Source: Branchiostoma floridae
Taxonomy: Eukaryota > Chordata > Leptocardii > Amphioxiformes > Branchiostomatidae
Length of the DNA stretch: 64,000 bases
Assembly (NCBI RefSeq): GCF_000003815.2
Contig: NC_049980.1
Location: 16,098,045 to 16,162,044 of the forward strand
Reading direction: 5' to 3'
Positions 39,914 through 50,700 of the stretch are shown one piece after another. Under the pieces are notes generated by a model. That model was not told the DNA's origin and did not search any database. It was given only the letters and a program-made list of their open reading frames with translations. Position numbers and translations under genes: made by a program. Numbering within the stretch: the stretch's first letter is position 1; each line of letters begins with the position of its first letter.

Positions 39914-39943
39914 GGGAAATGCAAACACAGCCGCTCAGTAAAC
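39914..39943. repeat. 30-bp direct repeat, copy B2
   Basis: Identical to 38285-38314. Its right end is exactly where the 589-bp tandem duplication begins, so it is taken as the right border of the retrotransposon. Confidence 0.8.
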
Positions 39944-41120
39944 CTGTGTGTATGGCCTTTTGGTGAGGGGATGTGTGCGCCGTTTCTAATCACAGCTTGG
40001 CAGGGTGGTACCACATCGCGGAGTGGGTGGCTTTCATTTCTTGGCCTTTCAGTTATACATGGTTTTTCCAAAGTAGATTACTGAGGCCAAAAACCATCAA
40101 TCAAAATTCGGATTTCTAAGTTCATTTTTGTGATGTAGGTAGGGCGCTATTTTTACCTAACTCAAGAGCCCCCTATCGGCTTTTTAGGGCACTGCAGCGT
40201 AACTTCCATTTTTTTCCTCATATTCTGGGCATGGTGTGGTCGTGATTTTTGCGTGGTCGATATCTGGGACATAGGGTGAGTGTTGTAAATTTGGGCACCC
40301 TGGCGGCTTATTTACAACTACTGTGGCCGATTTCATTTCAAACGCTGGATGACAATAACTCAATAACGTGTTGACGGACAGAGAAGTTGTAATGTTTGGT
40401 ATGTATATAGCCCAAGTGATGACTGACATAACAAGATGCCAATTCTGAACAAAAATTTTGAGGAAACACTAAAATTACTAAGAAAATACTTTCATATTTT
40501 GAACAACATATGCTTTTTGGGTGGAGAAAACTCTGTGTGTATGGCCTTTTGGTGAGGGGATGTGTGCGCCGTTTCTAATCACAGCTTGGCAGGGTGGTAC
40601 CACATCGCGGAGTGGGTGGCTTTCATTTCTTGGCCTTTCAGTTATACATGGTTTTTCCAAAGTAGATTACTGAGGCCAAAAACCATCAATCAAAATTCGG
40701 ATTTCTAAGTTCATTTTTGTGATGTAGGTAGGGCGCTATTTTTACCTAACTCAAGAGCCCCCTATCGGCTTTTTAGGGCACTGCAGCGTAACTTCCATTT
40801 TTTTCCTCATATTCTGGGCATGGTGTGGTCGTGATTTTTGCGTGGTCGATATCTGGGACATAGGGTGAGTGTTGTAAATTTGGGCACCCTGGCGGCTTAT
40901 TTACAACTACTGTGGCCGATTTCATTTCAAACGCTGGATGACAATAACTCAATAACGTGTTGACGGACAGAGAAGTTGTAAGGTTTGGTATGTATATAGC
41001 CCAAGTGATGACTGACATAACAAGATGCCAATTCTGAACAAAAATTTTGAGGAAACACTAAAATTACTAAGAAAATACTTTCACATTTTGAACAACATAT
41101 GCTTTTTGGGTGGAGAAAAC
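39944..41120. repeat. Tandem duplication of a 589-bp unit
   Basis: Copies 39944-40531 and 40533-41120 differ at only a few bases (for example AATGTTT/AAGGTTT near 40391/40980 and CATATTTTG/CACATTTTG). Both hold the same stop-limited 81-codon minus frame ending EEKNGSYAAVP, which matches a dispersed SINE-like repeat, not a gene. Confidence 0.92.
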
Positions 41121-41807
41121 GAACAACCGAGCCAATTTATGTAAATGAGGACCTTATTTGCAAATGATGACCTTGTTTGCATAGCAGGTTGGGGAAATTA
41201 AATTATGATACTTTACTCAAAAAGTTTAAAGATTTGGCGATGGTATGAGGCCTTGGAACTAGTTGTCTGGATCAGGCAATATATGCGGTATGCAGCGTTA
41301 ACGCATCACCTGATCAGGGTGCACCGACGCAGGTTGACACTTAACAACAGAAGTTCCATTGTAGACTGTATCCGCCAAACATCTCATTCATGGCCATGGC
41401 CGAATGAATCCCATTTTGACACACGCCATTACCCGAACGCCCGGCTATTTCCATACATACCTACCGATGGTGTTCCTCAGTAATGAACTCAACAGTAATG
41501 CTGTAATGTGATAAAGCTTTATTGTGTATTCCCACTTCTACTGTAAGCATTCGATGCTATGGCCTCGTCAAGGCCAATCGAAATGCTAACGGTTATTCTC
41601 TCCATATTGCGGCGCGAGCCGGGGGTAGTGCTGTAACGCCCCGATATTTGGTCGATGTCGTGTGATAAGATGTATATATATATATTGAATACATTACCAC
41701 AATTCTGTTTTCTTTCTCCACATTGCAGCTGGTAAAAAGTAAATTACATCGACATCAAGCTTCATGGAAACAGAGCTCCCATTGAGTTCGATCCAAGCTG
41801 CCACAAC
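41121..41807. other. Upstream region of the coiled-coil gene
   Basis: No coding exon seen. An alternating TA tract at 41672-41682 could include a TATA box, followed by CCACATTGCAG (41719-41729), a plausible acceptor for a 5' UTR exon. A palindromic AAAGCTTT at 41514-41521 overlaps an AATAAA on the minus strand. Confidence 0.4.
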
Positions 41808-43341
41808 ATGAAAGTGTTGAACTCGGCTGTGGTGAAGGCAAAAATAAAAGTGGTGATTGAAGACTTGGAGGAAGTGCTACAGGAGCTGAAGAAAGTTGCA
41901 GCCGAACTTCGCGTAATCATCGAGCAGATCGACGATATTACTGCAAGGATAGACCAGGAGGAGGCTCGTGTGAAGTCTTTGCAGCTTCTTAAAGGTCGTG
42001 AAGACAGCATGATGTCACTTCTTGATCCACGCGGCCGACCGAATGGTCAGCTCAAAATTCAAACTGCCCACTGCAACCACATCTCGGACATCACGGGGGG
42101 TGCCAGGAGCCGGACCAGGTGTGAATATCCCGACATTCTGGTGTCCAGTCCTCCACAGTTTCAGCATCTACGAGAGACCGCTATTGTAGATACGCAGCTG
42201 TTCTATTCCCTTGGTGCTGAAGGTGGTCATCGCCAATATAACACCATTGATACAAGCGAGTTGAGGAAAATGCAGTCTGCTTCATGCGTGGAGACAAAGT
42301 CGCAAACTCTAAGGACCCCAGGCGATTGTAGATATTCGCCTGTTGGCGCCGAAAGTGATACGGGCGATGGTCAATCTCGTAAGTCGTGCACACTTGACAG
42401 ACGCAGTGATTCTGCAACCACACGGCTGGTGACCATGAGGAATGGGCCAATCCGAACAGTCTCTGCCGTCAACACATCAAGTACAAGGTAAATCTTACTA
42501 TCTGATACATTTTGATGTATAGTTTTGTACCTTTGCTCGTAACTTGTTTACATACAGCTTTTTGTGTACATGTCTGTGTCATATTTTGAGCATAGCAGAC
42601 ACGGTGGGCATAGACAAGAAATTCTATCTTTTTATACATCTGTCGTCATATTTACAAATTGTAACTTGTCTGTCTTCCAGTGTTAGCAAACTTATAGAGT
42701 CTGAGGAGGCTCTGGAGACATGCCGACAGGACACTCACTCCTACGTGCTGCACGGGACCAGGCTGATGCACACCTGCTCCGGGAGGGACTGCGGTGGGCA
42801 CAGAGACACGAGTGGTGACAGCGACAGCGTCCTTACAATAGAGAGTACCGGGAGGCTTGTCAAAGGTCGGACGAGAAACGAGGAGTACATTTGTGGCGAC
42901 TCAACTTCTTCTTCGTCGATATCAGTACACGACGAAACTGTATCCATGATGAGAAAGTCGACGTCAGGATGTTTTAGTTGCGCCGCGGCGTCCAACACGG
43001 ACTCTAACGAGGAGCTCGCCGTGACCAGGTGCCTGAGCACGAGGAGGACGTGGCGTTCACAGACTGTTTCAGACGCTCGTCGTCGCTTTTTCCGCCCGAA
43101 AGTCGAGCTGCGTAACGGTACCGGGATAAGGTATCATACGATGGACGATCATGGTATGAAGGCAGATACCCACTTTAGGGAAAGTGGAGGGGCACATTCA
43201 GTATTAACTGACTCACAAACATGGCTAGTCAGCACTGGCTCACAAACAACTGAAGATATTTCAGACGTAGAAGCTGACGAGCGAGTGAAGAACTACTTAA
43301 GGGATTTCGTCAACCTAAGAGACGAAATAACAAAATTATGA
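41808..43341 (+). CDS. INSYN1-like coiled-coil protein, two coding exons (446 aa)
   Basis: CDS joins 41808-42487 and 42681-43341 (donor CAAG/GTAAAT, acceptor TGTCTTCCAG, phase 2). An in-frame TAA at about 41733 and no earlier ATG fix the start at 41808. A coiled coil sits at residues about 12-58: IKVVIEDLEEVLQELKKVAA, then ELRVIIEQIDDITARI. This closely follows, from memory, the N-terminal helix of vertebrate INSYN1 (inhibitory synaptic factor 1), which binds gephyrin and dystroglycan at inhibitory synapses; a C-terminal SQT-TED stretch also recalls its SSTQT region. The rest is Ser/Arg-rich and low in order, with an acidic end (EDISDVEADERVKNYL). The distant tail and the missing search keep the name tentative. 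Upstream, CCACATTGCAG at 41728 may be the acceptor of a non-coding first exon. Confidence 0.8.
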
Positions 43342-43352
43342 CACATCACATG

Positions 43353-43358
43353 AATAAA
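43353..43358 (+). promoter_or_regulatory. Possible AATAAA poly(A) signal of the coiled-coil gene
   Basis: AATAAA lies 12 bases after the stop codon (43339-43341), which would give a very short 3' UTR. It is the first such signal downstream on this strand. Confidence 0.45.
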
Positions 43359-45745
43359 AGAGGAAGGTTATTTACAAGGAACTTGTGTTTGTGCTCATTG
43401 TCCTTTGTTTATGTTGGTCTGCATTGGCAATATAGGATCATGTTTTCTTCCGACTCAGCAAATCACTGTCGTACCAAATACATGCTGAAACTACAAGCAG
43501 AATGCAGAACGGCAACATACCCTTCCCTTGCATGTTTCGAAAGTTGTTCCTTCGGGCTACCATAATCTTTTCACATTCGTCTTGAGCAAAGACAAATGAC
43601 ACCATTGTAACCTGCGGAGGCAATTCCGTGACAAATTGTTCACGTATAACCTTGTTGCCTCCGGCAAAGAATACATTGTGTGTTCCCATGCGCCGCCACA
43701 CCCCCTGTCCCGCCGTCCTTCATCTTATCGTGGTCCGGAACCATTTACATTCATCACCTGCCGACGATAGATGGCTTCTACAGTGGTATCTCGGCACGAG
43801 AAGAATGATCGCGGAGCATGAAAGTACAATCAACGGAGACAGTAAGAATATGAGTATATCAGCCTAGCGTTTTCTTGAGATGGTTGAGTCAAAGTACCTA
43901 TCAATTCAAAAATCCCCTGTAATACTGCCAAGCTCAGTGTTTTATTATCAATGTAATCCCATCCATTTGGCCGGCTGAGGACCACATTAAGTTACGACCG
44001 CTTCCTCAAGTACAGTATGAACGGTACAGACATGTACCAAGAGCACGCTAGATTTAATTAAGAACATTATGACGCACACATCATGAGGAGGGGTAAACAG
44101 AGCTGCTTTTTAAGTTGTCTCAATGAGAATACAAAAGGTACATCGTGCTGAAGCAGTATGTTATAACCCTCCTCTACGCAGTGCGCCCCTAGCATGTGAC
44201 ATGGTAGTCAAAGTAACATAGAAATTGGCATAACACTCAACCAGAGTAAGCCGTCTGCTTCACATCGGTGGCTTTAATGGCTCAGATGTGTATAACGTAT
44301 TTTATACCTGGCATTTTGAGACGATGAAATCAGAAATCTCCGTGTAAATTAAATTTATCCGCCCCCTTTCTATAGTATTATGAGCAGTTGCCACGAAATA
44401 CAAGGAATATCCATGTTGAAATTAGCAGATGACACAAGGCAAACCTGACTGAGTTCTGTTATGTTTATCATCGTACATTGACTACACTTCTGCCAGGAGG
44501 AGCTACAGGGCAACCAGTGTACTGTAAGACATGAATCTGCAGTCACTGCACGTATCAAACGCAACATAGCCTGAAGCACAATGACAATCTATCTGTAACT
44601 CATCAAAGCGCAACTACACATCACCATAAAACTACTGTGTCGTGACACGCAACGTGACCGAATTCAGAAAGACGCTTTCCCTGTCAAATCAGTAAGAACT
44701 AAGTAGTCGATTGGATGTATCTGCAAGGCAATGGTGAATAAGGGTCAAGAGTGGGTCAATGTAGGAGAATAACAGACAAGTATGATGTCCCTGGGAGTAT
44801 TCGATTTCCATCGTACTGGCACAAATGTTGGTCTTGGGTCGGCTTTTCCTGGACAGTATTACAGCGCACATACAGCGGACCGCGAAAAGCTGACTAGATA
44901 GATGATCAATGGAATAGGTCACTGGCAGAATTAGGTTTAACGAAAATGTGAATGACAAAGAGGACACTCAAAACGCATTCTGAGTACAGCGGCTGAAATC
45001 TAATTGTTTCTTGAAAATGACATAAAACTAATGAATTATAAGACACACCCATGTGTGATGTCCTTTCAAAGTTGTCTTACATAAATATTGCAATGGTCCT
45101 TTAAACACTAGGTTAAAGAGTCCTATAAATTTGTAAAATCAGCTAATTTCTTCGCTTTTTCTTTCTACAAGACTCCACATCATGCCGATGTTACCGTCAC
45201 CTACCAGAAACCAATCATATTTGATTTAACCAGTGGTGTTACACAGATGGTGTCATTGGGAGTAGAATCCGTATCAATGAGTGCTACATGCAGGTCAGTA
45301 CACTGGCATCATGGAAGAACCATGAAAATTATTGGGTTTAAATATGTCGCCATTCTACATCAATTCAGCAAAGATCTAACATCCAATTATATGACATTAT
45401 CAGGTAGTGCAATCACAGTTTTAAAAATTCAAAAAGAAGCATTCATGATTTTCCACACACACACAAACTGCAAATACAAGCAGTCATTAAGAGAATACAA
45501 TACTATGAACAAGTCATCAAGGTGCTACGTGAACTGATAGGAACGGGCACCAATGCTAAAAGAATTTGTAGTCCTGTCTTTGCCACGACTTTGCAGGCTG
45601 TTTAAAGCGAGATAAGTGCACAAAGATCAATCCTTGTCCATTAAACACAGGCTATTTACAGTTTTAGTGTTTCAAATCACCATGACGAGTCGCGCTGTTG
45701 CTAGCAATACGGTCCTTCCATGATAAGTCTGGCGAATACGTGTTG
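43359..45745. other. Intergenic region between two convergent genes
   Basis: About 2.4 kb between the end of the INSYN1-like gene and the polycystin stop codon. Only short shadow frames; nothing supports an exon. The polycystin 3' UTR must run into this stretch, but I could not place a convincing AATAAA close to 45746 on the minus strand. Confidence 0.5.
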
Positions 45746-47743
45746 TTACAATTCGAGGAACATTTGAGTGCCTTCTCTGCAGCCGGATCGGCGGTGGGTT
45801 CTTAGTTGCAATGCCCATTGAAATGTTACTTTTTCCAGTACGGCTCTCTCTGTCATCCTTCGCAGGGAAAGCTCGAGTTCCATAAGAGAGTCCTCCAAGC
45901 GGTCTAAGACATCCACGTTTTCTGGTAGGTTCAAGAAAATATGATAGCCAATTAATAAAAGACAAGCTGTGGACAATCATACAGATTAGAATTACTAATT
46001 AGGGATTACCACACCTTTTAATTCTCATCGAGAATGCAAACTTGATTGTGAAAATGGTCATCACATTGACCTTATCGACGTTTGAAAGCGGTAGATTTGC
46101 TACATTGGAGGGTGATCTAGAAACTGCCAACAAATGAAGTGAAACACATGACAGACGGACACTGTTTGCTTCAGGAATGAAACCACGGCAAAGACCGCTT
46201 TAACGCTGCCTAGATAACTGCCTACCTTCTTCTTCATCTGAACTTAACCCAAGCAGATTCGAACATCGTTCCCAGAGTTCCTGGAGAATTTGGCGATGCT
46301 CCTCTGGTGCTTCGAGATCGTTCATGAGCACCAAGGCGTCGTTGATGATAGCCACAAGGATGTTGATGAATACAAGCAACAGGCAAAGCAAAAACGCAAG
46401 GAGGAAGATGGGTCCAAGTCTCGTTTCGTTGACTTCGTCGAAATTAAAACCGCCAAGTACTGAGGTAAAGAGGCTCTTTCCAGTCTCAACAAAGGTGCGG
46501 TAACCCTGCAAAAGTATTGCATAATGTACCATACTGAAGATATATGAAGGGGAAATGAATGAAAGTGGCAAATCACGACGTTGCATGTATTTGAATAGTT
46601 GCCGTGTGGTAAATACTGTAAGCCTGCTGAATGAGTTAGTAAAAGTAGCTCAAAATGCTTTACATAACTTTACACTGTGTTCAATGTGTACCTACCGACA
46701 GCTGAGTGCCTAGCAGCAATAGACCTAATTGTGCAAAGGCACAGAAGACGATGGCGAAGTACGCAAAGAAGCCCATGACTTCAGTTGACATCTTACGTAT
46801 ACATGCGGCCAGGATGGAGATGGTGGGGTTGAAGCGCACCAGGTGAAGAAACTTCATGATGTTGATGAATGAGAGTATGGAAATTAACCACAGGAACACC
46901 AGGTTCCAGAATGCCGCTTCGTTGAAGTCAACATACCGCAGTTCCCCTGAAAGCAAACCCCGGAGTATGTTCAGTTTTGATGCACTACATAAACCTACGT
47001 TGAATCAATCAAAATAGGTTTTAAAAGCAACAAATAAGATTTTACACTTAATGGTCTGAAGAGAGTAAACGCTGTACTGGTATCGTCATTGCAAAGAGAA
47101 TAGGGGTTACCTTTGGTGCTTTTAAGCTGGTCCAAAACTTTCCTTGATATGACATTCGTAACAGCAAAAATGGCAAAGGCAAACAACGACAGCACTATAT
47201 TTAGGATTTCTACAATGTTCCACGGTTGCTTGAGGTATGCCTTCCCCTCTCGCACCATTATCTGCACCTCTCTCTTTGACTTGTATAAGAACCAAAAAAC
47301 ATAGATGATGTCAAAAGTCATTACGATATAACCGACGCTACCGATGAAGTAGTACAGCCTGTACGTGCTGATGGACATGGACGGCACACCGCCCCCAGTG
47401 TTGGGAAACTCCATGACGTATGTCAACGTTCTGAAGAAGTTCACGTTCGCGTTGAAAAGAGTGAATTCCACAACGATGACCCGTGTGTAGCGGTCGATCC
47501 AATCAGATTTCTCAAGCTCTTTGATAGTTTCTAAAGCAGCCTCATAACTGTCCCCCAACTCTGCCACATACCCTCCTGAATCGTAAGAAGACACTTCCGC
47601 TGCCGTACCCATGGCACTGCTGGGTTTCTGGTAAACCCATGGCGGTTGGATTAAACTTTCGTTGCTAAGCGTGTGGTTGGTGGTAGCAACAGGCTGCCAT
47701 CCTGTTTGAAAGGGACGATTCTCTTCATTGCGTTGCGTATAAC
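45746..47743 (-). other. Polycystin exons: TOP domain, S2-S6, pore and C-terminal coiled coil
   Basis: Exons 47111-47743, 46696-46946, 46226-46505, 45746-45921. Order: [28 protein letters not shown] (family TOP strand); S2 near [21 protein letters not shown]3 [17 protein letters not shown]4/S5 [17 protein letters not shown] and [20 protein letters not shown]; pore [14 protein letters not shown]6 [18 protein letters not shown]. The filter position that is L-G-D in PKD2 reads L-G-G here, so calcium selectivity may differ. The last exon (donor GAAG/GTAGGC, acceptor CTACCAG) gives [18 protein letters not shown], a coiled coil likely used for pairing. Reading through the donor instead would stop 7 codons later. 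Confidence 0.9.
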
Positions 47744-50700
47744 CTACGTTGCACTCAAGAATGTCGAAACGAAATCTTGAAGGTACCGTACAGCGCCCTG
47801 TGAATGGATTAAGTATGGAAACTCAGCTGATGATTCATGATCGGAGACCATTTATGATAGGAGGAACATATAATGCCATTAATACAACATCCATCTACAT
47901 GTGCGAAAGTCCATCCGAAATATGTACTTCTGCTGTTATCTTTGGAAAATCGTCTACTTTTGATAGGATATTAAACACTGTCGGATAAAACAATAATTTG
48001 AGAACATCTCGCAAAATATCTATCATACATGCAGTTGTACCATTGGTATAACACAATTGTTACACTTCCAAAGCTGTGTCGGTCTGCATGGTGTAATGCT
48101 ACCCACCTGGAGACACCCTCAGCTGACGCAACCTTGCTGACCCAACCATCACGGATTGCATGTCACTGATGAACGGTTTATCGCGCCACTTCCGGCGCCC
48201 GGCATTGTACTCAGACTTGTTGAAGAGACCCGGAAGGAGTGTCACTTGTCCCCATTTCCAAAAACTTTCTGCAGTAGAAACCTGGAGGAAGATACGTTTG
48301 TGAGAGGCCAAGCACTGGTTCTGATGAACGGCAAAGACGGCAATTTTAAATGTTTGCCATTTTAATACGGCACCAGAATCATATCAATAATCTGTTTAGC
48401 TGAAACGTTTTTCGGTAACGTTAACATCATTACACAAAGCTGAGCAAAAAGCCTTCAAAACGGTTGAGCCGAACTTGTAGCGTAGCTCTGTTGCAAAAGT
48501 TATTGAATTATACATCTGTTGAAATGGAGCTTGCGCGGTATATATACATTATATATTATAAGAATTACCTCATCAAATGTGCCCCTAAATAGCCCATCCA
48601 ATTCCTTCTGTACATAATGTGAAGAAGTGTCAACATTTCCATTGGCTATAACGAGCAACAGAAGCACGTAGATCAGGAATGTCGTAATTTCTCCTAACGT
48701 CTTGTCCGTTCTCTTTCGAATTTCCTTTCTTTTTTGTTGGGCCTCCAGGGTAGACTTGTTGGTGACATTGTATTTACGAAGTGCTTTCGTCAGCCGAGCC
48801 TTAGTTGCTGAGAGATAAGAGGACAACAATACATGTATTACAAGCTACAGTACAGGTGCGTAATCCTACATAACTGACATTTCGCCTCTCAAAAGAGTAA
48901 CAGATTACGAAGCACATATCTCTTACCTTCAAGCTCAAAGCGGTTGAATGGGTTTTTAGCATATTTCATGTCAGTAGGTGTTGCATCGAAAGCTGTGTCT
49001 TCACCGAGCACTGTCGTAAGAGTCATCTTTTTGAACAGCTTGGACAGTATGACGGCCAAAACAACGATCTGTCAGGAAACAAATGTAAGTACTTGCTGTT
49101 ATTCTAAGATGCAGGAACGACAATATCAAATAGGTACTAAGGTACTAAGTAATAAGGTTAGGAGCATATGGACGACTTTAAATTTACATCAATCCTTCAC
49201 GTTAGACTATACCTGCTTATCATATAGAGTCATAAATTAAAATTACTTGAAGATCCGTGTTAATGAGTATAAGATGCACAAAGAAATCAGTACATTAGGC
49301 GTACCTTGATGGGCTCAAAGACGAATGATGACTGGAAAAATGACAATAGAAACGTCTTCAGCCAATTGTTAGCTTTCACAGGACCCCATTCCAAACTGTA
49401 AAGAATGGTGAAAAATGCTGAGACGAAGCACGCCAGAGAAAGCAGTAGCCATCCCGCGTAAACACACCAGTGAGGCAACATCAGTTGTCTGGAGGCGGAT
49501 GGGGAGCTTTGGCCTTTCTGTCCGTTCGTATCGTAGACTTTGCGCACTTCAGTTTTAGGCTTGCACCTCTTGAAGAGTTGAATCAACAACAAATTGAATG
49601 GTAAAACGGTGACAGATGTCATCACACTGACGTACAGATCGTGGAGCGTGAAGGAAATGGGGCCTAGCTTCACAGTTGTTGTTGTCTGAAGCGTATCGTC
49701 TGTTTTATGAGGGTCTGCATGGGGGGGTCTTGGTAACGCTTAACGGTGAATTCAGGAGGCCCGGTAACGGTTAACGGTAAATTCAGGAGGCCCGGTAACG
49801 CTTAACGGTAAATTCAGAAGGAGTTACAAAACATAACACCGTTGAAAGTAACATTGACGTGCATTCCTATGTATACAACGCTAGAGTAGGGGAATGGGGG
49901 AAAATATCCGTCTAATGACCAAGCAAAAGGTGCCCGGAACCCGGAGGAATGACGGGCATTGTCCATGACATCTGTAAATTGACGGAGGCAGAGTTCCCGG
50001 CCCGCCACAGAGACGGCGGCAGCAAATTTCTTATGGGGGGATTGGACTATTGTGAGTTTCAGCACCTGGAGCGCCGAAGGCACGACGCATTCCAGGGGGG
50101 TCCGGGGGTATGCTCCCCCGGGAAAATTTTAAAATGAAGACCCTCTTAAATGCTATTTCCTGCATTTTCGGCAAATTTTGCCGACTGACTAAGCTAGGTT
50201 GATTTTGACATTTTCATCAAATTACACAATGATTATAGCTTTGGCCTCCACCCCCAGAGCCCCCGACATATTTTACCATTTCGAGCTCAGAAGGCACGGG
50301 ACGTTGCAATATAAGTCCGGGAAAATATTAAATCTGGACCGTCTGAAACGCCATTTACTGCTTTTTGCAGGACACATTCTGCTGTAAGACGAAGCTAAAT
50401 TAAATGACATTTTATTAGAGAGAAAAGTTTTTTGTGCCTACCCACGCCCCTAACATATTTTCACCATGTCATCGTGAGCGCCAAAGGCGCCAGCCGTCGC
50501 AAGGACGGTCCGGAGAAACCTCATTTTCTGCATTCTATGAGTACTTTTTGCCCGAAACTAAGCTGAGTTTACACTGAAATCTGTATGAGTGATAAAGTTT
50601 TTGAGGGCGACGCTTCCGCAACATATTTTACCCTGTCCAGAGCCGAAGGCCGGGAGGCTCGGAGAAAATTTTGAAATCTGGACCCTTTGAAACGCCATTT

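Larger units (their letters stand above)
31605..39943 (-). mobile_element. DIRS/Ngaro-type tyrosine-recombinase retrotransposon (8.3 kb, disrupted)
   Basis: Minus-strand order: SGNH hydrolase, 322-bp repeat, 30-bp repeat, gag, RT/RNase H, tyrosine recombinase, 322-bp repeat. On the plus strand the repeats read A1 (31605-31926), coding block, B1 (38285-38314), A2 (38443-38764), SGNH, B2 (39914-39943), the order of split direct repeats in PAT/Ngaro elements. There is no integrase or LTR protease. SGNH hydrolase frames are known companions in Ngaro elements. Outer borders are taken as the start of A1 and end of B2, which is inference. The recombinase is split by another element, so this copy should not move by itself. 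Confidence 0.8.

Noticed and set aside
40184-41018. Two identical 81-codon minus-strand frames as a duplicated gene
   Set aside because: They are part of the 589-bp tandem duplication and match a dispersed SINE-like repeat; no splice sites or motifs.
46200-46225. Stop codon after GRQLSRQR as the true polycystin C-terminus
   Set aside because: A consensus donor (GAAG/GTAGGC) precedes it and joins in phase to an exon with the expected coiled-coil tail ending at 45746.
49814-50387. Short frames of 62-89 codons in the region between the two halves of the polycystin exon
   Set aside because: They lie inside the TIR element's degenerate tandem units and have no family motif.
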